Source: Pontibacter pamirensis
GTDB taxonomy: Bacteria > Bacteroidota > Bacteroidia > Cytophagales > Hymenobacteraceae
DNA length: 40,763 nucleotides
Direction of reading: 5' to 3'
Assembly (NCBI RefSeq): GCF_010015475.1
Contig: NZ_SSNI01000048.1
Span: 1 to 40,763, forward strand
Numbering within the stretch: the stretch's first letter is position 1; each line of letters starts with the position of its first letter. The notes under the pieces are model-generated. The model ran no database searches and was not told the DNA's origin. It saw only the letters and a program-made list of their open reading frames with translations. Below are positions 7,822 to 17,497 of the stretch, piece by piece. Position numbers and translations under genes: made by a program.

Positions 7822-9417
7822 CTAAACGCATTCCGCGCTAACTTCGCGCCCGAATATACGTCCGGCCTGACCAAGTGTTGAAAGTCCTCCCATAATCCCA
7901 TGCTGCTCCAATAGCACAAGAACACTTTCATCTTGGAGCAGAGCGCGGAGCGTCTCAAGCTCTTGTTCCTCTACACCAGCCTCCTGACGCAGCTGTTGTA
8001 GTTCGGGTGTCAAACCCTCCGAGCGGACGACGTGAATAGCTTGAGCCAGTATCTCGGTTGATGGCAAGTAATGGGCTTCGAGTTGCATTATAGCTTCGGC
8101 GGAAAGAGACGGTAAAGTTTCTGCTTTTGCTATCAGTTCTCCTGTTAACTGCCTGTAAAAATTTGCTTGCATCTGTATAGCTTGGTAATCGCCTGCTTCC
8201 AGAGCGCCCATCATTCGTCCATGAATGATACTACGTGCTTGGTCGCGCGCTGTTATAAAGAAGACCGAGAGCAAAAGATCACGGATTGCTGTAAACTCAG
8301 GGTTTGTTAATATTGGAGGCATTTCAGGCAGAGGTTCCACACTTACTGACTCATGGAAGTGGGGATCTGGCTCAGGGGGATCAAGAGCCACCGCACCAAA
8401 TGCCGCTGCTGCTGCATATGCTTTTGCGGCCATAGCGAAAAGTGCAGGGGCAGTTGGCGCGGTAAATATACCTATAAAAGCCGCAGCAGCCCCTATAGCG
8501 AAGCCAGCCGCCGCAATCATGGCCCCTTGAGCTGAGAAGCCAGCCGCGAGTTTCACCTCCGGCACCTTAACAGTAACGGCAACCTCTAGAGAGGATACAG
8601 CTGGGTAAAGATTGCCATATTCGTCCTCCAATGTGAAGTTGACAGTATATCTGAACGTATTGATTGTTGGACCCTTGATAAGCCATGTTAGCTTTTGTAT
8701 CCAATCCCAGTCTTTTTTCAAGGGAAATCGAAGGATTGATGAGTTAGCTCCCACCTCTATTGAGGTATCGGAGTTCACTCCACGGTCCGAAATGGCACTT
8801 GCATTATCAGTTTCTTCAAGGGCTGCTTCAGCACGTTTTATCTTCGCATGAGCGTGATTTTTTAACTTGCCTTGCAAAAAATAGTTCTCTTTCCATTTGA
8901 TATCTCCTGGCGTATCTATCCATTCCCACCATGTAGCGTCTACTGGCTCTGGTATGACATGGAGCTTACGATCACGGACGAAAGGACCTTGATCCTTTCC
9001 TTCTCCAGTTACCAAGAGTCGCAACCCATTGGTTCCGACCTTGTACACGCTGTCGGCCGCGTCATCGGATGGTATTATGTTTAATTCCTGAATGACGGCT
9101 ATCCCAGGGGCCTCACCTACCGGGTTGTATGGTTTAAAAGCCACACGTCCACTTGTCCACACTAAGCTTCCGCTTGTTTCGATATCAGCGCGAACAGCAT
9201 CTCCTGGATCTGTAGCAGCGATAAAGCTTCTTAGTACTGACCAACGTATGGGAATAGCCTCACCGGGATATATTGTACGCCGGACAGAGAAATTGACAGA
9301 AAAGTAGATAATTCTGAATCCAACCGCAGAATTATAGTCGGCCCTATCAATCTGCCATGTCCGTGCCAGATCATTTAATATTATACTGTTCTCGAGTTGA
9401 AGAATGCTGTCAGGCAT
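7822..9417 (-). CDS. Large protein of unknown function with a hydrophobic Ala/Gly-rich hairpin
   Basis: 531 residues, family not recognised. Residues 1-285 are strand-rich and end in an Ig-like repeat (TFRYTVNFTLEDEYGNLYPA). Residues about 287-342 are a long Ala/Gly-rich hydrophobic stretch (GAMIAAAGFAIGAAAAF and a second half) that could form a membrane hairpin. The last 170 residues are predominantly helical and acidic. There is no signal peptide. The gene follows, after a 504-bp gap, two co-directional large genes that share the same more GC-rich character. The layout (beta domain, hydrophobic hairpin, helical tail) would suit a pore-forming or membrane-inserting effector, but this is inference only. 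Confidence 0.6.
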   Translation of the reverse strand: MPDSILQLENSIILNDLARTWQIDRADYNSAVGFRIIYFSVNFSVRRTIYPGEAIPIRWSVLRSFIAATDPGDAVRADIETSGSLVWTSGRVAFKPYNPVGEAPGIAVIQELNIIPSDDAADSVYKVGTNGLRLLVTGEGKDQGPFVRDRKLHVIPEPVDATWWEWIDTPGDIKWKENYFLQGKLKNHAHAKIKRAEAALEETDNASAISDRGVNSDTSIEVGANSSILRFPLKKDWDWIQKLTWLIKGPTINTFRYTVNFTLEDEYGNLYPAVSSLEVAVTVKVPEVKLAAGFSAQGAMIAAAGFAIGAAAAFIGIFTAPTAPALFAMAAKAYAAAAAFGAVALDPPEPDPHFHESVSVEPLPEMPPILTNPEFTAIRDLLLSVFFITARDQARSIIHGRMMGALEAGDYQAIQMQANFYRQLTGELIAKAETLPSLSAEAIMQLEAHYLPSTEILAQAIHVVRSEGLTPELQQLRQEAGVEEQELETLRALLQDESVLVLLEQHGIMGGLSTLGQAGRIFGREVSAECV

Positions 9418-9921
9418 AATATTTATATTTTAAGTACGGAAAGAAACTCCACTATCAATGGCGGTAAGTAACTGTTAAAGCAGCTTAAGGGACAGGCTGT
9501 GATAGAATGCTTGGGAAGCAGTGAAAGGGCAAATCTTCTTAAAGTTTACATTGAGCATCACATAAAGAAACTGTGCATGATGCTGGTTTTTTAATCTAAT
9601 ATATATAAGTCATTAAAACTGTATGTTTTTAAGTTGTATACGTAAAATTGTTAATATAAGGCAATTGTATATAAATATTTTAATATTAAAATTGTTGTTA
9701 ACCAGAATAATAAGCTATAGGTTTGGTTAATAAATTATTAATGGTGTTGTCATATGATTCAAAAGCGGGAGAAGAAAAGAGTATTCGTCCGCACTCATTT
9801 CTAAGCGAGGAGGTGTTCGAGCAGCTGTCACCAGCTATTGTCCCTGGAATGGGAGTAATATAAGCCGTAATATGCCTGGTTAAGCAATTACTTCGAACCT
9901 ACCCACACCCAAGCGACCAAT
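9418..9921. other. AT-rich spacer inside the foreign block
   Basis: Very AT-rich between about 9590 and 9740, with only one small coding-like frame on the plus strand (9741-9863). It probably contains the promoter of the 531-residue gene downstream on the minus strand; no clear TAnnTTTG element was identified. Confidence 0.35.
9741..9863 (+). CDS. Possible 40-residue small protein or gene tail
   Basis: ATG to TAA encodes 40 residues, including SIRPHSFLSEEVFEQLSPAI and a VPGMGVI end. The composition is protein-like, unlike the AT-rich DNA on its left, which suggests the 3' end of an older gene rather than a new small gene. It runs against the direction of both neighbours. No family recognised. 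Confidence 0.25.
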   Translation: MVLSYDSKAGEEKSIRPHSFLSEEVFEQLSPAIVPGMGVI

Positions 9922-11706
9922 TTAAGGTCCTGAGGTTTCTGCTGCGGCTTGCCGCAGCGCCTCAATAAAGTTGCGGTTTTCACGGGCCGTCATGAATTGA
10001 AGGTTGCCACCATCGATCGTGCTTATTAGCGGACGCGCGTCTTTCAGCCTAACCGCATCATCGACCGCTTTGCTATGGCCGACAATGCCATGGTCAAAAT
10101 CCACGTGCGTTTGCACCCGCTGGGCCTTTGGCCCCTTCGTGCGGATATGTATTGTCCAACTTCGTGTCAGCCTGTTCTTGCCAACAATGATACCGGCGTG
10201 CTCCTTGAGATCATTCACCAATTGATTGTCATTGCCGATCCTGCGCATGGCTCTGGCTCGCCATTTTTTATATAACTTGTCTCTAACGAAGTTATTGGGA
10301 TTGGGCGGGCTTTTAGACCGCAATGCCTGTTCAAGCTTGCGGTATACCCCTTGGCAGGCTTCAAGAGCGTTATCTTGGCCTTTCGGCAATGCGGCGTTCC
10401 AATGCCGGCGAATACGGTCGGTTATGCTAGCTGCAATGTCTTCGGCATCCTGTAGCGTGCTCTTGGCCATCTTGGATGCAGGCTTTCCCCATGTGCGACC
10501 CAGCAACCGACCTAAAACAAGTGGTTGGCGACGGTTGAGGAACATGAAGGCCCGAGCGGTCGGCGTGGCTATCTTTACAACTTTGGCAATAGGCAATGTG
10601 TATTCAACAAAGGCTTGATCGATTTCTCGCATTAATCGCGCTTCTCCGTCGGTCAACCGTAACCTTTTCCCTGCAGCGCGAGCTTCGCGCATCCGCTTTA
10701 GAAGTTCCGCAACTTTTCGAGGGTCGATGTGCCTTAGGCGGCTGAGAATCCGCAGGAAGGCGGTAACGCTGGTGCGAGCGGACATTGCTACGCGCGCGAG
10801 ACTTCTACCGGCGAATACGATTGTCTTCGCCGCAGTCAAACCAAGCTTTGCAACCATGGCTGCATCGCCGGCCAAGCCTCCGCCAGGCATCAGCGAGATC
10901 ACTACGAATACACCTTCAAGGATGCGCTCACCGGTGCTAAGCTCATTACCACTCATATCTAATCCAGTAACAGCCGAGGCAAATGAACCGGCTGTACCAT
11001 GGGTCATCATATTGATTGCCATAGCGACCGATTGCAGGCCAGCCCTCGATTGGAAAAAAGGGATTGAACGAGGGTCTATCACACCCGGATGGCGTGGCAT
11101 ATTGCCCTTCTCATATTCCATCACGAAAGCCTCGACAAACTGGTAGTCGAGGCCGGTTTCGTCCACGTATCTCTGAATCTTTTCTCGCCACTCCTGATTT
11201 GCACGATAGACTGGATCCTGTTCCATTGCTCTAGCTCGAGCCGCAATTTGGCGGCGTGTGCCGGCTTTAACTATCTCAAGGTACTCTTTTCCAATAGTCC
11301 GGATCATCATCCAAGTAAGATCTGGGTCGATATTCGGGTTTCGTTTAGCAAAAGCACGGAAAGCAGCGTCAGCAAGCCTTTCTGCATCTTGATCGTTCTG
11401 AAGAAGATGGCTGCTGAATTGTTGCCGTACCCTGAGCGCCAGCTCGTTTAAGTCCTTTGCCTGTGATGCAAGACGCTCGCCCATCTGCGTAAGCGCGAAG
11501 CCTGTGCTGCGCTGCTGAAAACTGATGCCGAAGTCAGTAAGACGAGACTCTTCAGCTGCTAGCCTGTTATATTTTGGGTCAGATGCTCCCTCGCCCGGCG
11601 AAGGGACGACATCCACAGATGCAAATGGATCCTTCGCTTGATGACGTTTAAATTGCGCCCCTATCAAGTCTGTGTCTGGAAATTCCTTACCTGTGTCGTT
11701 TCCCAT
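9922..11706 (-). CDS. Candidate toxin-like protein with a C-terminal HNH-type nuclease signature
   Basis: 594 residues. Residues 1-240 are helical and charged. Residues about 262-307 form a Gly/Ala-rich hydrophobic segment (LMPGGGLAGDAAMVAKLGL), like the pre-toxin regions of polymorphic toxins. The last 80 residues carry HVDFDHGIVGHSKAV (about 536-550) and, 20 residues later, GNLQFMTARENRNF (about 569-582). This D-H...(G)N-L-Q-x-x-x-x-x-x-N arrangement matches the beta-hairpin and helix of an HNH/His-Me finger nuclease, with no extra zinc knuckle. The start at 11706 is 10 bp after the stop of the 1172-residue gene, so both are one transcript. No immunity gene is evident directly downstream. 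It could also be a structural protein with a vestigial domain. Confidence 0.6.
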   Translation of the reverse strand: MGNDTGKEFPDTDLIGAQFKRHQAKDPFASVDVVPSPGEGASDPKYNRLAAEESRLTDFGISFQQRSTGFALTQMGERLASQAKDLNELALRVRQQFSSHLLQNDQDAERLADAAFRAFAKRNPNIDPDLTWMMIRTIGKEYLEIVKAGTRRQIAARARAMEQDPVYRANQEWREKIQRYVDETGLDYQFVEAFVMEYEKGNMPRHPGVIDPRSIPFFQSRAGLQSVAMAINMMTHGTAGSFASAVTGLDMSGNELSTGERILEGVFVVISLMPGGGLAGDAAMVAKLGLTAAKTIVFAGRSLARVAMSARTSVTAFLRILSRLRHIDPRKVAELLKRMREARAAGKRLRLTDGEARLMREIDQAFVEYTLPIAKVVKIATPTARAFMFLNRRQPLVLGRLLGRTWGKPASKMAKSTLQDAEDIAASITDRIRRHWNAALPKGQDNALEACQGVYRKLEQALRSKSPPNPNNFVRDKLYKKWRARAMRRIGNDNQLVNDLKEHAGIIVGKNRLTRSWTIHIRTKGPKAQRVQTHVDFDHGIVGHSKAVDDAVRLKDARPLISTIDGGNLQFMTARENRNFIEALRQAAAETSGP

Positions 11707-11716
11707 TGTATTTGAT

Positions 11717-14700
11717 TTACTCCGGATCGTCTATGGGTAACATTGGTTCCACCGCTCCATTGATGATGATCTTCTTCTCGATGTCCGGATCTTCGCGTTC
11801 GCCGTTGAGGATGCGATCAACGAGCCGCAGATTCTCGAGTTCTGCCTTGCGCACCTCAGCTTGTACTTTCTTGACGTCAATGGCGCGGTGTAGCATCTTA
11901 AACCGCTCTATCAACGATGATGTGGCCGGTAGCGCTTCAATAAACAAAGATCCGGTTGGCACAATGATCTCTTCGCCGTTGCGGTGTGGTGCCTGAATCA
12001 ATCTCTGGTACTGATCCATGAGCTGCTGCCGAACTTTTTCGAACTCTGTGTCGCTCAACTTCCTGTTTAGTTTAACAACATAGTCGGCAAACTCCTCCAG
12101 TGTCCAGTTTCCTACATCGTCCGGATCAACAACTTCCTCGAAACCCTGAAGTATGTATGGATCCGCCATAAAACGGGTAAGTGGGTTTGACACTTTCAGT
12201 GCAAAGATCATGTAGTTGCCAAAGTAACCAAGGAGGTTATCCAGATCCGCAACTTGGGAGAGTGGCTTAGTCTCAAGCCGCTCAAATTTCGTGACGATCT
12301 CGCTCTCATAGACTGCTGTTGGTTGGCTGATGCCGGAGCCTGGAATGGTGCGATGAGCATACGCCGTCATGGCTCTGCGTACCGGCGTCACACCAGTCGG
12401 GAAGCTATACCAGCTTTGATGCCTGAACGTCGGCACCGGCACTTCGTGGAGTCGCAGGTACCGCTGATCCGGTGGCTCATGATTCCAAATCGCCTGCATG
12501 TAATGAAGAATGTTTTGCTTGATGTGCGTGCGCAAGCGAAGGATCTGTGTCCGGTGATTCAGATTCTCGGAAAGCGCCTTTGCATAGGTCTCCGTGAGGG
12601 CGTTAAGTGCCGTTACTTCGCGCTCCACGCGCATCAAGAGGTCCCTTTCTTCATCCGCCGTGCGCTGAATCACATCTTTGAGCGTGTCTTGGCGGCTGTC
12701 GCCGAGTTCCGGTGTGTCCGGGTGAATGAAGTCGCCAACCGCATCGTAAACGTCCTCGACCAGTTCCACTGCTTCACCAACTACAGGAATGCCAGAGAAC
12801 CATCCACCGTCGTTACCCTTTTCCTTGGCAGAACGCTCCAGCAACGAGCGTTCGAGCAAATTGCGATATGTGGCGACCCGGGAACGAACAACCGCGAGTT
12901 CACGCCGCAGTTCGGAAATGAGACGTCGCTGCTGCTCAATGTTCTTAAGCATTTCAGCCAGCGCGGCCCGGTCGCCGACCACTCTCTTGCTCAAATAATC
13001 AAGGGCAGGGATGAATGAGTCGTCTAGAATCGTACGTCGCAAAATCCAGTCATGGCTAACAAGCCATGCCTCATTGATCTCATGTGGCGCCGGCATCTCT
13101 TGGGCAACGAGCACGACCTCAGTTAACTGATGAAGGCTCTCTGATACTGCGTAACGTCTCTGCAGCTCATAGAAAAGGAAAGTAACTGCAAGCTCATCGT
13201 TTGGATTTGAGATCTCGCCAGACTCCACGGTCTCTACGCTCTCGATATCTTCGGTGTTGACCTCAACGGTTAACTCGTTCTTGAACTCCTGCGCAGCCTT
13301 GATGACGGACTCCCGGAAGCTGCGCTTCACTGATTCCGATGTTTCCCCGACGTCACGGTCGAACGAAGTTTTGAACGTGTTTTTGCCCGTCGCATCCGTG
13401 CCGCTGCTAGAATCCGAACTCAGATGGAAGTCAGTCTTCGTATTTGCCTTGCGTATTATTTCCTCTTCGGCACGTGAGGTCGTGGACATTTCATCTTTGC
13501 GCACGCTTAGGTGATTTTCGACTTCCCGCTCCGCGCGCTTGCGCTGACGCTTGACAGTTCGAGTATACTTCTGCACTTCCTTCGGCGCGAGGGTGATTGT
13601 CTTCGCCAGCTTGCCAGCTTGATAGTCTCCAGGTGTCCATTTCTGCCGGTAGGTTACAAGTAACCCGAAATTTACGCTCCGCTCGCGTCGGTTCGCAGCG
13701 AATGTGGTGAAAGAATAAGGCTCTTGCAGGCGTTGCTCAAGCTCGGCAATGAGGTCCGGGAGTGGCGTGTGGGGTTTGTCCGGATACTCTGTGCGTAAAC
13801 CGTCCAACATACCAACATTGCCGCCGAGTATACCCGTTTGAGCAAGTGGATGCCCAGATAATTGTGCCCCCCCCTTCGCGACCGTACTCAAGGGTTCGGC
13901 GGCGCGGCGCATAGCAAAGTTCACCGCGGCAGCTTCACGTTTCAGACCCAACACGGGGTCAACAATGATGCCGTCCGGTGGCGGCTGACCACCGGTAAGT
14001 ACGATTTCGTTGTAGGCGCTTTCGGCGATATCAAGCACGCCTTGATCAATTGCTTCCTGCCACACATGGCGAAATGCAACTTGGAGATTGTAGAAGTCAT
14101 AGAACGCAGGTGTGTCTGCGGGACTTGGCTTGAACGCGAGATCCTGAATATTTTCGGTGACTGTCCCTTGCGTGGTGCGTGGCTCGAGACCGGCGAGCAC
14201 TCCTTCCTCTGGTGATGTCATTGTGTCAACAAGCCGTGCGAGATAGTGTGGAACGTCCGATGATTCTATCATTTCCACGCCGCTACCGGGCGTGTCCAGC
14301 ACGTTACCCTGGGGCGAATCATCATCCTCACCTTTGAGTGCAGCAAGTGCTTCTATTTCTTGTGGCGAGGCCGTGCGCCGGATTTGATCCGAAGGATTTG
14401 TGCGCAAATAAATAGGGCCGCTCTGAGCTGGCCGATCGGGACCGAGAAGTGATTGCAGATCTTCAACGGAAATCTTAGACTCGTTATCCAGTTTATCTTG
14501 AATTGCGCGAGCCTGGTCCTCAGTCAATGCGAGGCGTGCAACGGACTTTGGCCGAGTGCCTCCTTTACTGATCACGTCTTTAAGATCGGCATCGACAACT
14601 CCGCTGTGTACAGTCTGCACTGAGGCATTAGGCTCCACGAATGTTCCGGATATTAGCTGTTTTGGACTGACTGCGCTTAAACGATCTGCGAGCGCGGGTC

Positions 14701-15235
14701 TAATCTCTTTGCGGAAGACGGACATTTCGCTGCGTGCCTTCGCGACTTTCAAAGTCACTGCCTCTTGTTCCACATCCGCGACTTCCACGTCACGCGTTGC
14801 GCGAGCAATTAGTCGCTTCCGCATTAATGCAGGCGGCTCGGCCACCCCATCATCTAATTCGCCTGGTAGTGCGATTCCGTTCATTTCTAGATCGTTGGCA
14901 GGGATACGGATTTGATACGCCTCACAAGGACTAGCGTTCTTTCGCACAGTGGGGGCGATGAAGAGCGGCTGACGTGCACCAGCGGTTTCCTCTGGCGGGA
15001 ATACCGTAAGGAGCAACTGCACTCGACGTCTATCGGCTCCTTCAGTGTTGGCCTCCGCATATTCCATCTTGAACTTGCCGTCGGAATCTGTGATCGCGGA
15101 CGCCAGGCGCATCCATTCATCTTCTGGAGCAACAGCCGTAGTTACTTGAGAACTCACATCAAAGGCGGCCACCATGAGATTTGGGACACCACGCCCTGTC
15201 TCTCTGACAATTATACTTCCGAATACTGTGTTCAT
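11717..15235 (-). CDS. Large multidomain protein, transthyretin-like N-terminus and coiled coils, function unknown
   Basis: 1172 residues. Residues 1-115 look like a carboxypeptidase-regulatory or transthyretin-like beta sandwich (VFGSIIVRETGRGVPNLMVA, then AITDSDGKFKMEY). A middle basic helix (about 538-575: LAPKEVQKYTRTVKRQRKRA) leads to long charged coiled coils (about 560-680, 745-815 and 860-910), separated by a G-W-F-S-G-I-P-V-V-G turn near 813. The C-terminal portion, with FIEALPATSSLIERFKMLHR and AEVRKAELENLRLVDRIL, looks like a conserved family end. There is no signal peptide or transmembrane helix. It is the first gene of an operon with the HNH-like protein, so it may be a carrier, scaffold or delivery component. 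Composition is visibly more GC-rich than the flanks. Confidence 0.6.
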   Translation of the reverse strand: MNTVFGSIIVRETGRGVPNLMVAAFDVSSQVTTAVAPEDEWMRLASAITDSDGKFKMEYAEANTEGADRRRVQLLLTVFPPEETAGARQPLFIAPTVRKNASPCEAYQIRIPANDLEMNGIALPGELDDGVAEPPALMRKRLIARATRDVEVADVEQEAVTLKVAKARSEMSVFRKEIRPALADRLSAVSPKQLISGTFVEPNASVQTVHSGVVDADLKDVISKGGTRPKSVARLALTEDQARAIQDKLDNESKISVEDLQSLLGPDRPAQSGPIYLRTNPSDQIRRTASPQEIEALAALKGEDDDSPQGNVLDTPGSGVEMIESSDVPHYLARLVDTMTSPEEGVLAGLEPRTTQGTVTENIQDLAFKPSPADTPAFYDFYNLQVAFRHVWQEAIDQGVLDIAESAYNEIVLTGGQPPPDGIIVDPVLGLKREAAAVNFAMRRAAEPLSTVAKGGAQLSGHPLAQTGILGGNVGMLDGLRTEYPDKPHTPLPDLIAELEQRLQEPYSFTTFAANRRERSVNFGLLVTYRQKWTPGDYQAGKLAKTITLAPKEVQKYTRTVKRQRKRAEREVENHLSVRKDEMSTTSRAEEEIIRKANTKTDFHLSSDSSSGTDATGKNTFKTSFDRDVGETSESVKRSFRESVIKAAQEFKNELTVEVNTEDIESVETVESGEISNPNDELAVTFLFYELQRRYAVSESLHQLTEVVLVAQEMPAPHEINEAWLVSHDWILRRTILDDSFIPALDYLSKRVVGDRAALAEMLKNIEQQRRLISELRRELAVVRSRVATYRNLLERSLLERSAKEKGNDGGWFSGIPVVGEAVELVEDVYDAVGDFIHPDTPELGDSRQDTLKDVIQRTADEERDLLMRVEREVTALNALTETYAKALSENLNHRTQILRLRTHIKQNILHYMQAIWNHEPPDQRYLRLHEVPVPTFRHQSWYSFPTGVTPVRRAMTAYAHRTIPGSGISQPTAVYESEIVTKFERLETKPLSQVADLDNLLGYFGNYMIFALKVSNPLTRFMADPYILQGFEEVVDPDDVGNWTLEEFADYVVKLNRKLSDTEFEKVRQQLMDQYQRLIQAPHRNGEEIIVPTGSLFIEALPATSSLIERFKMLHRAIDVKKVQAEVRKAELENLRLVDRILNGEREDPDIEKKIIINGAVEPMLPIDDPE

Positions 15236-16130
15236 AAAGGATCCTCCGAGTTATTTTGTGGACCAGAATGAGTAATCAATGAAGTGTGCGCACCACTATA
15301 ACTTCCACCGGCCGCATAGTGTGCACGAGTGAAAACAGCCTATTAAGAAAAGTATAATCATTACATTCATACCCTTTGTTTACCTAGGATTGTCAAGATT
15401 ACACAGCTCAATTCTGTCTATTGATGTAGCTTATCGGTTATTTCAGTGACTCTGGATTGTTTTTGTCGCTCCGTCTCATTTTTCCTATCAACTACGACAA
15501 TGAATAGTTATAAAATGGGGTTCATAATCATATATACGTTTTGGATTTAAAAAGTATAATTAATTATGGAAAATTTTAAACATATTGGGTTGTAGATTAA
15601 TCATTGACTATGCATTACTTGACATGTTCATCAATACCCTGAAAATATAATTCATATAAATAGACAGCCAGGGAGGGTGCTTCTATGCTACATAGGTACA
15701 GCTAACTCACCGATGCCATTCCTCTTAATTGTATAACGTTGCTACCAAAAAAAATAAATTGAGACAGTTGTTGTTGACTCAAACTTGCCTTCTGCAGGAA
15801 TGTTTTCCAAGTTAGGTTGCCTAGCAACATGTTATATTATTTTTTACTTATATTTAGCTGGATATGCTCCGGAATGGTAACCTTATAGTTCTGTAAATGG
15901 TGTAAATATAAAGGACTGAGTGCTACAGCAACATGCTATTATGCCCGGTGGCAAAGCAAATAATAATGACACTCCTGTTTAAGGTTTATATAATATACTC
16001 GTCTGGGCACCTTACCCGTTGTTTATATGGTTGCCATACTATACTAAACAGGACAAACTAAATTACGAGCGGTTTTATCTAACCTTATTCCCTTTTTTTC
16101 AGTAGTTGCGAATCAGTTAAAATATATTGC
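15236..16130. other. Long AT-rich intergenic region between two divergent gene blocks
   Basis: About 900 bp without a credible coding frame, tRNA or repeat array. It separates the minus-strand foreign genes from the plus-strand cytoskeletal operon and must hold the promoters of both. Composition drops sharply to AT-rich right after the GC-richer gene, which marks the border of the transferred block. No strong promoter element is called. Confidence 0.4.
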
Positions 16131-17492
16131 ATGCGTATTACAAAATTCAAGAGCGTTTTATACACGCTGCTGCTTTGCATTGTGCTTACTCTGTCTGGAT
16201 GTTTTAAAAAACAGAGTGCCGGTGACGAATCTGATACGGAAATAAATCCGACAGCACAAACCGGGGAAGCAGCATCTCCAACTACTGCCACAACTGCAGA
16301 AAACGCCGCTCCCTCAAAAGTAAATGTAAACTTGTACCTGGAAATCTCCAACGGGATGAAAGGGTTTATGCCCTCAGCCACTGCCGGAAAAGAAGCTACT
16401 ACCTTCCAGAACAACCTGAACAAGCTGCTTTCAGAAGTACAGGATGGGCGTTATGTGGCAAACAAAGGCTTCTACCTTGCGAAAGAAGATGCGAAGAGCC
16501 GCCCGGTACTGGACAGCGTGTCTTATAATACCATTAAAAGCTATATCGTCAGCGGAATTAAGGATGATGTGCGTGGCACACCGCTTCCGGCCATGCTGCA
16601 GGCGGCTTTGCAGAATTCTATAAACCAGGAGGCAGTGAGTATAATCATTTCTGATTTTATACATGGTCCCGATCCGCGCGATCAGGGTCAGTTTATCTCC
16701 CTTGACTCGGATATCAGGAGCAGCCTCAGAGAAGCAGAGCATCAGGGTTTGGCCATTGCCATACTTGCCAATACCTCCGAATTCTTCGGCACTTATCATC
16801 CTGCAGTGAAAACACCGGAATTAAGGCGAACGCTGAATGGCGTGGAGATACCTTATTATATATGGGTGATTGGAAAGCAGCAGGACGTACAGCTGGTTAC
16901 AAACAAGGTGCTGCGTAACCTTCCCCTACAGCAGGCTTACTTTGGTTTTGAGTATGAGTCGGTCCCATTTTCTGCCTTACTGAAAGAAAAAGCATTCAAG
17001 CCTGCCGGTATCGTTTACTGCAGCAGTCGCAATGCCGACCCCTGCACCTCGGTTAACCTGCAGCCTGGTAAAAATGAGCCGGTAGAGTTTACGCTGGGGC
17101 TAGACCTGAGGCTTTTACCGGCATCCATGCAAAGTGTAGATTACCTGAAGCGCAACCTGAAGGTAACCGGCAATGGGAGCAGACCAGCTTTAGTATCGGT
17201 TACGGCAGCCGATGAAAGCATTAAAGCAACACCCGACCTGGCGAAGTATTCTCATTTCGTTCGGGTGCAGGTGCCACAGCTCACCGCTAACTCTGGCTCA
17301 ATCTCTGTGCAGTTGCCGCAGGTTTCTCCGAACTGGATAAAAACCTGGTCTACCGACAACGATAACAACCCAGTAGCAGCACCGAAACAAACCTACAAGT
17401 TTAGTAAAATAGCTGATGGTGTTCAGGCATTATACCGGGACCAGAGCGACTACGTTTTCAATGCAACTACACAGTTTATTAAAGCAGATTAA
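16131..17492 (+). CDS. Lipoprotein with a degenerate VWA-like domain, first gene of the cytoskeletal/motor operon
   Basis: 453 residues with a lipoprotein signal (positive start, hydrophobic core, LTLSGC, C24) and then a low-complexity Ser/Thr/Ala/Glu linker to about 65. The following domain starts with VNLYLEISNGMKGFMPSA and later has VSIIISDFIHG, the order of strands and metal loops in von Willebrand A domains. The usual D-x-S-x-S is E-x-S-x-G here, so metal binding may be weakened. The C-terminal 170 residues look strand-rich. It is presumably anchored in the envelope and would expose an adhesive or partner-binding domain. Five bases separate it from the next gene. I do not recognise the exact family. 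Confidence 0.65.
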   Translation: MRITKFKSVLYTLLLCIVLTLSGCFKKQSAGDESDTEINPTAQTGEAASPTTATTAENAAPSKVNVNLYLEISNGMKGFMPSATAGKEATTFQNNLNKLLSEVQDGRYVANKGFYLAKEDAKSRPVLDSVSYNTIKSYIVSGIKDDVRGTPLPAMLQAALQNSINQEAVSIIISDFIHGPDPRDQGQFISLDSDIRSSLREAEHQGLAIAILANTSEFFGTYHPAVKTPELRRTLNGVEIPYYIWVIGKQQDVQLVTNKVLRNLPLQQAYFGFEYESVPFSALLKEKAFKPAGIVYCSSRNADPCTSVNLQPGKNEPVEFTLGLDLRLLPASMQSVDYLKRNLKVTGNGSRPALVSVTAADESIKATPDLAKYSHFVRVQVPQLTANSGSISVQLPQVSPNWIKTWSTDNDNNPVAAPKQTYKFSKIADGVQALYRDQSDYVFNATTQFIKAD

Positions 17493-17497
17493 CCTAT

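Noticed and set aside
12254..13018. 254-codon plus-strand open frame
   Set aside because: Antisense shadow of the 1172-residue gene, Arg/His/Cys-rich and without leader or domain.
7822..15235. Contractile injection system locus
   Set aside because: No sheath, tube, baseplate or AAA ATPase gene is seen, so the large proteins cannot be called tail parts or cargo of such a system from this window.
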